Source of the DNA: Nannocystis bainbridge
GTDB taxonomy: Bacteria > Myxococcota_A > Polyangia > Nannocystales > Nannocystaceae
Reading direction: 5' to 3'
Length of the DNA: 64,000 nucleotides
NCBI RefSeq assembly: GCF_028368995.1
Contig: NZ_JAQNDL010000003.1
Coordinates: 1,860,001-1,924,000, forward strand
Both the position numbers and the translations under genes were made by a program. The notes below the pieces were generated by a model. It saw only the letters and a list, made by a program, of their open reading frames with translations, was not told where the DNA came from and made no database searches. Positions within the stretch are counted from its first letter, which is position 1. Each line of letters opens with the position of its first letter. This document shows, piece after piece, positions 52,793-62,200 of the stretch.

Positions 52793-54697
52793 ATGCTCAT
52801 CGATCCGAACAGCCGCCTTTTCGACCGCGTTCCAGATCTCTTCGTCAGCCCATTTCCGGGCGCTGACTCCTACGCCGATGATGCCTTTCAGGCGCTGATG
52901 AAGCGCGCGTCCGGGAGCGGCTCTCACTCCGTCGGCCGCGAGCTTCTCACTCGCGCGGGAGGGCAGGCATGGAATAGCGCCACCCAAATCCTTTGGAAGA
53001 CAAAGGCGACGCAGGCAGGCGATCTGATCTCTGATATCTGGTCCAAGGTCTCCTGGATCGACACTCAGAAGGACACCATCGCAGGTGTACTTGCGGAAGT
53101 GCCCTTCGCGTTGACCACGGACCCGGAGAAGCTGGTCGCGTCGATCGCTTCGGTGGCACTCGATGCGGCGCTCGACGCGGTGACGGCGGTCCCCGTCGTT
53201 GGATGGATCGTGGGAATCGTCGCGGGCATCGGGCAGGCGCTCATTCCTTTGTTCGAGGGATTGCTGGATGGGGATCGTGTGCCACCGGAACGCCGAGCCA
53301 TCCTGCCATGGCGGCGGTACAGCAGCGACACTGATCAGCAGTGGGTCCGAGCCTTCGTACAGGTTGAGGCCGCCGGCGTCGACTGGACACCGATGTTTTC
53401 GCCGCCGACCGACGCCCGCCCGTGGGCTCTCGCTGACGGCGTGGACGACGAGAGCAACATCATCGGTCAGGTCCTCGCACCGTTCTCGGGCAAGTCAGTC
53501 GCATGGAACGGCGCCTACGGCTGCCTCCCCGGCACCTTCCGTGTGGCCGGCATCCTCCAGTACCGCGGCCGCCCACAGCCGCCACACTCGGCGCTGCGCT
53601 TCTACAACGACGGCACCCTGATCCACCTCTACGGTGACTTCACCCAGACCGGCGACTTCTACCCCTCGCTGCAGCAGCTCGCCGGCACGACCTGGCAGCA
53701 GATCGCGGCAGGCGGCCCCGACAGCTACAAGGTGGACTGCGTCGCGCTCGAGAAGTTGTGGCGCGACTGGTTCAGCGCCCTTTACACCTCCGTGCTCGAC
53801 CAGGGCCACGGGGACTGGCTCCTCGGCTACCTCGCGCGCGAGGTCCACGGCGAGTGGCGGTTCGGCGCCAGCGCCTCCGGTGCCCTACGCCCCGAGGCCA
53901 TGGACGGCACCACCGTTCCCCTGGTTACCCGGGGGACCTTTCAGAACGGGGCGCTGGCGACCCCGCGGTCGCGGACGACCTGCATGTACAGCGACCTCGT
54001 GCTCAAAGACAAACCGCGGACCCAGAGCGGATATCTGCCCCAGAAGTGGTCGCGCGACGCCAAGACCAAGGAATATATCGCGCCGCCGCTGTATGCCCAG
54101 ACCCGCGGGCCCGGCATGGCGTGCGTCCCATGGCCGCCCGGCGAGCTGCTGCTCTCGAAGTACAGGCGGGCCGACGACGCGATCGTGCTCCCGGCCGTTC
54201 GCGCGGTCGCCCAGCTCCAGCGGCGCAGGCTCTCGCGCAGCCTCGACTGCGCCTACGTCCGCCCCGACGCCGTCGGCGACAAGCCGGCCTACGCAGCCTT
54301 CCGTGACGCATCGCTGCGCGCCTATTGCATCGAGATGCGCAAGCGCCTGCTTCAGCACCCGTCGCGGATGATGGTCGAGTACGAGACAGCCCGCGAGGTC
54401 GACCCCGAGTACGCGAACGCCCTCAAGGAGGCCGGCGTGCCGACGAACGCGATCCAGCGCGGAGTGGCCAAGCTCGGGCTGCGCGGCTCCCCCGGCGCCG
54501 AGGCGCTCGACCCGAAGACGCCGGCCCCCGAGCGGCCGGTGCCGCCACAGGGCGGACTACCCTTTGACCCGGGTCCCGAGCAGGACCGCGGCGGCCCCGG
54601 ATGGCTCGGCCCCGCGGTGCTCGGCGGCGCCGCGCTCGCCACGACGATCGCCGTCGCGGTCGGCGTCGCGCGGAGCAGAAGAGCCAATGCACGATAG
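52793..54697 (+). CDS. Large unrecognised membrane-associated protein
   Basis: 634 residues from ATG 52793, directly after the previous stop; the frame extends 24 codons upstream but inside the lipoprotein gene. Residues 120-165 contain a long hydrophobic segment (AVPVVGWIVGIVAGIGQALI). The central 350 residues are mixed alpha/beta with many Trp/Tyr. A Pro-rich linker (560-600) leads to a C-terminal helix (AVLGGAALATTIAVAVGVAR) followed by SRRANAR. Largest of the cluster apart from the giant ORF; possible virion or channel component, inferred only from layout. Confidence 0.7.
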   Translation: MLIDPNSRLFDRVPDLFVSPFPGADSYADDAFQALMKRASGSGSHSVGRELLTRAGGQAWNSATQILWKTKATQAGDLISDIWSKVSWIDTQKDTIAGVLAEVPFALTTDPEKLVASIASVALDAALDAVTAVPVVGWIVGIVAGIGQALIPLFEGLLDGDRVPPERRAILPWRRYSSDTDQQWVRAFVQVEAAGVDWTPMFSPPTDARPWALADGVDDESNIIGQVLAPFSGKSVAWNGAYGCLPGTFRVAGILQYRGRPQPPHSALRFYNDGTLIHLYGDFTQTGDFYPSLQQLAGTTWQQIAAGGPDSYKVDCVALEKLWRDWFSALYTSVLDQGHGDWLLGYLAREVHGEWRFGASASGALRPEAMDGTTVPLVTRGTFQNGALATPRSRTTCMYSDLVLKDKPRTQSGYLPQKWSRDAKTKEYIAPPLYAQTRGPGMACVPWPPGELLLSKYRRADDAIVLPAVRAVAQLQRRRLSRSLDCAYVRPDAVGDKPAYAAFRDASLRAYCIEMRKRLLQHPSRMMVEYETAREVDPEYANALKEAGVPTNAIQRGVAKLGLRGSPGAEALDPKTPAPERPVPPQGGLPFDPGPEQDRGGPGWLGPAVLGGAALATTIAVAVGVARSRRANAR

Positions 54698-54708
54698 GGA
54701 GGTGGAAT

Positions 54709-55560
54709 ATGAAGTGGGGACTCCAGCACGTCAAGGTGACGCTCGAGGAGAGCGAATCAGGGGAGACCGTCGTCATCGAGCAGAGCTCGGATGGCCGCGT
54801 CACTTGTGAACGCGGGAAGCAGAGCAAGTCCGAACGCGCGGCGAACCAGGCGCCCCGCGTGGCCAAGACCACGGCCGAGGCGCCCACCGCGGCCCCAACC
54901 AAGCGCGCAGCCGAGAAGCCGCGCGAGGGAGAGACACGCGCCGCGAAGGACAAACCGAGGGCCAAGGCCGCGGCGAAGAAGTCCCCCGCCACCCGCCCGG
55001 CGGGACCGCAGAACGGCAGCCGGCGCACGTCGCTCGAATGGGTGCCGGTCAAAGATCATGAATACGACGGCTTCGCCGCTCCTTCCGGTGCAGGTCAGTT
55101 CAAGGCGCTGATCGCCCAGGATACGCAGTGGGCGCTTTTCTACGAGCTCAAAGGCACCTGGCCCAAACACATCGGCTGCTTCCGCAAAGTCGCGAACGCG
55201 AAGAAGCGCGCCCAGGAGCTCCACGATGCTGGCTGGCCCGAGTCCGAGTTCGGGCCGGTCACGGCGGGCCAGATCGCGCGCGCTTGCCCGACGCCGGCGG
55301 GGAGGGCCGACGAGGAGGCCGAGAAGGGCGAGGAGAGAAGGGCCACGCCCAAGGCCGAGGAGAAGTCAGCGCCCCCGAAGCCCGCGCCAAAGGCCAAGGA
55401 GAAGCCGGCCGGGCCGAAGCCCGAAGAGAAGCCGGCCAGCCCGGAGCCCGAGCCGAAGGGCCCGAGCAAGTCCGAAGCAGCCCAGGATCAGGAGCTGATG
55501 AGGGGCTTCACCAGCGAGATCGAAAAGGCCCTCGACGAGGACGAGGACGAGGACGACTGA
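54709..55560 (+). CDS. Low-complexity Lys/Ala/Glu/Pro protein with a central globular domain
   Basis: 283 residues; GGGAGG lies 7-12 bases before ATG 54709. Residues 35-105 are basic and disordered, 105-195 form a folded domain (DTQWALFYELKGTWPKHIGC), and the rest is alternating Lys/Pro/Glu, ending in an acidic run (DEDEDEDD). Such charged linkers suit nucleic-acid or multi-protein binding. No family recognised. Confidence 0.68.
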   Translation: MKWGLQHVKVTLEESESGETVVIEQSSDGRVTCERGKQSKSERAANQAPRVAKTTAEAPTAAPTKRAAEKPREGETRAAKDKPRAKAAAKKSPATRPAGPQNGSRRTSLEWVPVKDHEYDGFAAPSGAGQFKALIAQDTQWALFYELKGTWPKHIGCFRKVANAKKRAQELHDAGWPESEFGPVTAGQIARACPTPAGRADEEAEKGEERRATPKAEEKSAPPKPAPKAKEKPAGPKPEEKPASPEPEPKGPSKSEAAQDQELMRGFTSEIEKALDEDEDEDD

Positions 55561-55561
55561 C

Positions 55562-55957
55562 ATGTCTCATCAGCCAGGATCCATCTACAAGATCGGCGGC
55601 CGTCGCTACATCGACAGCCAGGCCGTCTACAACCTCGCCGATGCCCACGAGGTCGTCGCGCAGCATGACGGCTGGCGCGTGATGCTCGGCGCGGGCGCGG
55701 TCCATTGTGCCCGCGTCGAGGATCGCCCCGAGCTGCCGCGTCAGCGCGGCGCCCTCTACGAGCTTTCCGCCGCGGGCGGTGCGAGCCTCAAGGCCCAGCG
55801 AGCCACGTGGCTCTCCCAGGGCCTCGTCCAGCCCGGCGGCACCTTCGACGCCTGGCCCGGCGGCCCGCCGGCGAAACCCGGCTGCGGCGGCTGCGGCAAG
55901 ACCTGCGGCTGCGGCCCCTGCCGCCTCGAGCACGACACTGGCGAAGAGCATTCGTAG
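55562..55957 (+). CDS. Small protein with Cys/Gly-rich zinc-ribbon-like tail
   Basis: 131 residues, ATG one base after the previous stop. Folded N-terminal 90 residues (WRVMLGAGAVHCARV), then a tail GCGGCGKTCGCGPC whose six cysteines could bind metal. Unrecognised. Confidence 0.65.
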   Translation: MSHQPGSIYKIGGRRYIDSQAVYNLADAHEVVAQHDGWRVMLGAGAVHCARVEDRPELPRQRGALYELSAAGGASLKAQRATWLSQGLVQPGGTFDAWPGGPPAKPGCGGCGKTCGCGPCRLEHDTGEEHS

Positions 55958-55966
55958 GAGAGACCT

Positions 55967-56182
55967 GTGAAGCCCGCCGAGCTCCTCAAGATCGTCTTGC
56001 CGCGCTGGCGCGCGAAGATGTCGCGGCAGTTCTCGCTGGCGACGCTCGATGGCTTTGTCCGTCGAAACCGCGCCACGCTCGAGGAACTCGTCGCGCGCGC
56101 GCTCGCAGATCGCCAGGTCACGTGCGGTGCATTGCCGGAGACTCCCGAGGAGTTCGCCGCTTACCTCGCACGCGCCGCCTGA
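55967..56182 (+). CDS. 71-residue paralogue of the N-terminus of the next gene
   Basis: GTG 55967, with TAGGAGAG upstream. Aligned without gaps to residues 1-71 of the giant protein at 56220, 33 of 71 positions are identical, including LPRWR, DGF, RNR, VARA and EFA. It is therefore a stand-alone copy of an N-terminal module, probably helical and basic. No family recognised. The two genes are 37 bases apart, so the module was probably duplicated in place. Confidence 0.72.
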   Translation: MKPAELLKIVLPRWRAKMSRQFSLATLDGFVRRNRATLEELVARALADRQVTCGALPETPEEFAAYLARAA

Positions 56183-56219
56183 CTGCCGTCGATCGCCTCC
56201 CTCGCATACGGAGATCCTC

Positions 56220-59200
56220 ATGACCCCCGCTGCCATCCTCGACAAGCTCCTGCCCCGCTGGCGCACCAAGCTGTCGCCGAGCTACTCGCCCGAGTACATC
56301 GACGGCTTCATTCAGCGCAACCGCCCCATGCTCGAGGCCGTCGTCGCGCGCGCGATGATGCTGCGCCGGATCAAGCGCGGCGACCCGCCCAAGACGGCCG
56401 ATGAGTTCGCGGTCTACGCGAGGATCGTCGCGCGCGAGCGGCCGAAGGACGCGGAGCCCGACGCCGCCGTGGTCAAGCGCGTCCTGAAGCGCATGGACAA
56501 GATGCTCGCCCGCAAGGGGGACCCGGCCGGCCAGGAAGCCGCGGGCGCGTTTGGCGTCGAGTACGCCGAGCTCCGCGCCGAGGCGATTCTCCTGCGACGA
56601 GCTGGCTGGGACGCGGTCCCGCTGCTCCTGAGCCGACCCTCGCTGGCGCTCTTCTCCGCCGGCTCGGTCGTCGTCGTTCGCGACGCCCAGAAGTCGCTGC
56701 ACTTCCTCCCTGGCCTCGAGGACAGCGGGGAGAAGATCCGCGCCGATGTGGCGGAGGTGCAGAGGCGAGTCCTGCAGCTCCGTGACGGCATCGCCGACGC
56801 AGCCCGCTTCGATCGCTACGCCATGGCCCTGTGGACGCGCGCCCGCGCCGGTGGCACCTCGGCCACCCCCTTGCGCGAGGTCGAGACCCCGCCCGACCTG
56901 CGCGACAAGTCGTGGCGCACCGAGGCCAACCTCCAGGCGATGCGCCTCGTGCTGTCCAAAGAGCCAGGCGAGCTCACCGCCGAGGACCTCCAGGCCCTCG
57001 CGCAATATTCGGGCTGGGGCGGCCTGTCGATCGACAGCGTCAAGAAGATGCTCCCGCCCGAGCTCGTCCCCGAGTCCTTCGGCCTGATCCACGAGTATTA
57101 CACGCCCACGGCGATCACCGAGTCGATCGCCGAGACCTTGTGCCCCCTGTTGCCGGAGCTAGCCGGCAACGACGGCATTGTCCGAGCACTGGAACCCAGC
57201 GCGGGCGTCGGTCGCCTGATCCGCGCGTTCAGCCCACGCCGCTGCCTCGCGCTCGAGGCCGGCGGCCAGATCAAGAAGATTGCCTGGACGGCCGTCGAGT
57301 TCTCCAAGGTCAGCTCGACGCTGCTCCGCGCGCTGCGCCCCGACGTCGACCTCTACCACCTGCCCTTCGAGCGCTGGGTCCGCGATGAGGGCTCCCGCTA
57401 TCAGGGCACCTTCGGCCTCATTGTCTCCAACCCGCCCTACGGCGAGCGCGGCGCGATGGCCCGCGAGGATCCCGACGAATTCTACAAGGAGAAGCGCGCC
57501 TTCGCGTACTTCATGCGACGCGCGCTCGACCTCCTGGTCCCGGGCGGCGTTGGCGTGTTCCTGATCCCCGCCGGCTTCATGAGCGGCAACCTCAATCGCA
57601 ACCTGCGCGAGAAGCTGCTGCGTCGCCATCACCTGCTCGGCGCCTTCCGCCTGCCGAGTCACGATCGCAAGGGGCGCGAGACGGTCCCCGGTGCGTCGGT
57701 CGTGATGGACGTCGTCTTCTGGCGCAGCCGCGGCGGCGAGCTGACCGAGATCGACGAGGCCGATGACTTCATCCTCGACGGCGACTACTTCAAGCATCAC
57801 CCGGACCACGTCCTCGGAAAGGAGGACGGCTCGTTTGCCGGCGACGACGAGGCCGGCATGGCGCGGAGCTGGCGCTACAAGGTCACGGGCGACTTCAAGG
57901 GTCTGCCTCCGCTCGAGCCGCGGCCCGTCTGCACCGCCTGCGTGCTCACGTCGATCGTGCAGCGCGACGATGTCGGTACATTTCAAACGGTCGCGCGCGA
58001 GGACGACGGCATCCCCGCCGACGTCGACGACGATTTGCGCCCGGCGCTCGAGCTCGGCCGCCGCGTCGGCCGCTACCTCGCCGCTGTCGGCGCCGACGAG
58101 GCCGACAGGGCCGCGCAGCTCTGGCCCGAGCTCCACACGGCGCTCCGCGACTTCTCCGCGAGCTTTGGGAACCCCTGGCGCTCCAAGCCCCTGCGCGAAC
58201 TCGCCGAGGGCCGCCGCAAGCTCGCCATGGCCCAGCAGGTCCTCAACGCCTTCGAAAAGACCGGCAGCGTCGTCCCCGCGCTGCGCGAGGCCCCGGTGGT
58301 CGCGCCGAAGTTCTCCGGCCAACCCGACGATGTCATCGCCCAGGCCGAGGGGCTCTATCGCCAGCAGCGCGCCCTGACCGTCGCGCAGCTCATGAGCTTC
58401 CATCAGCGCCAGGGCGGCACTCTCTCGACCGAAGCCACCCTCGCGGCTCTCCTCGCCGCCGGCTGGAACCTCGACGGTGATGCGTGGGATCAGCTCCTCC
58501 CGAGCGACGCCTACCTGACCGGCAACGATCTGTGGGAGCGCCACGACCGCGCCGTCGAGCGTGCCCAACGCGGCGACGAGCAGGCCAAGGTGCAGGTCCG
58601 CCGGTTGCTCGAGGCGATCAAGCCCGCTGTCTTCGATGACCTCACCGATATCAGCCCCCAACACGGCTACGTCCCGCTGGACCTCGTCGCCGGCTGGATG
58701 TCCGCGACGTTGAACGGTCGCTACGGCGCCATCGAGCTCGAACGTAAGGGCGGCTTCGTGCAGGTCCGCGGCCACGACTACACGGCCGAGGACCTGCCCC
58801 CGATGGCGCCGGAGACCCTCGCGTTCCTCGGCTACTACAATCACGACCCCGAGCTTTTCCGGCCGCCGCAGGAGAAGCGGGAGCGCGACGCCGGGCCTAC
58901 GACCCGCGAGGATCGGGCCGCCAAGAAGCAGAGCCTCGCCGAGCGGCGGATGGCCCTGGCGAAGAAGTGGGACGAGTCGTTCAAGGCTTGGATCGCCGCC
59001 GACGAAGCCCGACGCGAGCAGCTCGTCCACGCCTACAACCGGATCGCGCGCGGCCGCGTCGTCCCGACCTTCTCGCCCGAGCCCCTCGACATCGTCCGCT
59101 GGGGCTCGCACGCGCCGAAGCTCAAGCCACACCAGATCGCCGGCGCACGTCGCGTGCTCGCGCAGCGTGGCGGCCTCGTCGCCTTCGACGTCGGCGTCGG

Positions 59201-62200
59201 CAAGACCTACACCGCCTTGGCGATCATCGCCCGCGCGCGCCAGGAGGGCTGGGTCCGCCGCCCGGTAATCCTCGTGCCCGGCTCGCTCGTGTGGAAGTGG
59301 CACGACGACATACTTTGCACATTGCCCGACTACCGCGTCGTGGTGATCGGCTCGAAGCGCAAGCGGATCACGCGCGGCGTCCGAAAGGACGTCATCACCT
59401 CCGAGACCGACACCCCGCAGGAGCGGGCAAAGAAGTGGATCGCGCTCCAGACCGGTCAGGCCGACGTCGCCGTGCTCAGCTACGACGCGCTCGCGCGGAC
59501 CAAGATGAACGAGGGCGCGGTGATGGCCTACGTCGAGCAGGTCGAGGCCGTCTCGCGGTCGATCGCCCTCCGCAAGCGGACGCTCGAGGAAAAGACGAAG
59601 AACGCCAAGCAGCGCGACAAGCTGACCGAGCGCGAACGGGCGCTGCTCGAGCATGGCGTGCGCGCGTGGGTCGAGGAGATCCTCGCGCTGCCCTCCGACT
59701 GGGAGTACGACCCTGGCGTCGCATGGGACGAGCTCGGCATCGACATGCTCGTGATCGACGAAGCCGCCGCATTCAAGAACCTCTACAAGCCGCAGGCTCG
59801 CGAGGACGGGGTGCCGAAGTTCATGGGCGGCGGCGGCGAGGGCTCCGACCGCGCCTGGCAGGTCGACTTCCGCGCGGCCGCCGTGCGCCGCCAGACCGGC
59901 GGCGCCGGCATCGTCCTGCTCACCGCCACGCCCGCGAAGAACAGCCCGCTCGAGTTCTACAACCTGATCCAGTTCATCGACCCCGCCGCCTTCACCCGGG
60001 CCGGCATCCGCGACCCCGAGCAGTTCATCGATCGGTTCCTCAAGATCGAGTACCGCGAGGTCCTCGACGCCGCCTTCGACGTCACGAAGAGGAGCGCCGT
60101 CACCGGCTTCAAGAACCTCGATGACCTCCGCACGATCATCTTCACCTACGGCGAGTTCCGCACCGCCGCCGAAGTCGGCCTCAAGCTGCCGCGCCCGCTG
60201 GTCGAGACCCTCACGATCACGATGGACGAGGAGCAGGAGGCGAAGTACGCCCGCTACGTCGCGCAGATCGAGCGCATTCTGGAGAACCCGAACCCTGAAG
60301 GGGGAGAGAGCTACGCGATCCTCGGCCTCCTCGCGCGCCTGTCGCTGATCGCTTTGCACGCGTCGCTCGAGGACGGCTACAGCTACAAGACCGCGCTCGA
60401 GGGCGGCACGGTCCAGAAGCGCGTCTATCAAGACGGCGAGCCCGTCGACGTCTCTGTCCGGCTCAGTCGCCCGACCTACGAGAGCCCGAAGCTGACCGAA
60501 TGCGCGAAGCGGGTCGCAGCGAGCCCGCACTGCGGCCACATCATCTTCTGCGAGCCGACGGCGGTCCACCAGTGGATGCGCGAGGTCCTGGTGAAGCACG
60601 GAATCCCGCGCGAGCGGATCGCCATCCTCAACGCCGAGGAGACCGCCCCCGCCGACCGGATCCGGATCGCCCGCGAGTTCAACGGTCTTTCCTCGGAGCC
60701 CCCCGCACCCGGCACGTGCGCGCGCCCCACCGACAGCGCCATCGCGCCGAAGTACGACGTCGTCATCGCCAACTCGGTCGCCTACGAGGGCATCGACCTG
60801 CAGGTCCGGACCTGCACCATCCACCACCTCGATCTGCCCTGGACCCCCGCCGACCTCGAGCAGCGCAACGGCCGGGCCGTGCGCCAGGGCAACACGCTCG
60901 GCACCGTCCAGATCTTCTACTACTTCGCCGACGGCTCGACCGATGGCTACCGATTCTCGCTCATCGATGGCAAGGCCGGCTGGCTCGGTGAGCTGATCAA
61001 GTCGCAGGTCCGCGACACCAACAACCCCGCGGCGCAGCAGCAACTCACGCCCGAGGACATCTTGTTGATGATCTCGCGCAACAAGGAGAAGACGCGCGCG
61101 TTGCTCGAGGAAAAGCGGAAGCGCCAGGCCGAGGAGGCACGCGCCAGGATCGCCAAGGAGGCCGCGCGTCTGCTGCGGCAGGCGGCAGGCCGCTTCCGCG
61201 ACGCTCGCACGAGCGCCGACCCGGAGCGCGCCGCCCGTCTGCGCGATGAGGGTGAACAGCGCCTCGCCGACCTCGAGCAAGTCAGCCCGGACGCGTGGCC
61301 GTGGGCGCCGTGGATGTACGCGGTCCGCGACGCGGACATGATCATCCCCGAGAACGGTGGCGCACCGGTCTACGAGGGTCTGCGCGTCGCCCGGCCCCGC
61401 GCCGGTGCGCCGGACCAGCTCGACTATCTCGAGTTCGGCCAGATCGTCAGCACCGACGAGGGCGACAAGATCGGTCTGCGAGCCGCGGGCTCGCCGGGCT
61501 GGCAGCTCATCGCCTACACCGGCACGCTCAATGGAACGCCCATCGCCGCCCGCGAGCTCCCGCGCGATGGCGGCCCGCTGTGGCCCGACGACGACGACGC
61601 GCGCACAGGCGCCGCGATCGAGAAGAAGATCGACGAGGTCTTTCGCTACGGCCGATTCGAGAGCCTGCGCTGGCGCGGCGCCAGCGACACCTGGCTGGAG
61701 AAGTGGTGGCCGCGCTTCGAGACGCCAATCACGGAGGGCCTCGCGCGGTCGCACCAGCGTGAGCAGGTGCCCGTGGTCGACGCCGAGGGTCTGGCGATCG
61801 CTACGGGCGCGGAGCTCCGCGGCGCCTCGATCGTCCCGCCAACCCGCGCCGGCTGGCAGGGCTTCCTCGAACTCGCCCCGTCGAGCGGCGAGAGTTTTAC
61901 CAACCTGAAGGACATCGGCCTGGCCTGGTGGGGCCGCAAGGTCCCGCAGGACCTGCTCTCGAAGGAGCGCAACTTCCTGCGCCGCTTGATCGTGCCACAC
62001 CTGCTGGACGATCCCGCGTACCGCAACGCCCGGGAGAACTCCGACCCCCAGAACGCGCGCATCGAAAACGACAAAGCGCTCGGTCGCGTGATGCTGGCCC
62101 TCTTCAACGAGGACCCCGAGGCTCACGGCGAGCTCTACCGCCGCTTCTCCGACGACGAGGCATTCCGCCGCTCGCTGCACGAACAAGCCTTCGCCGAGAC

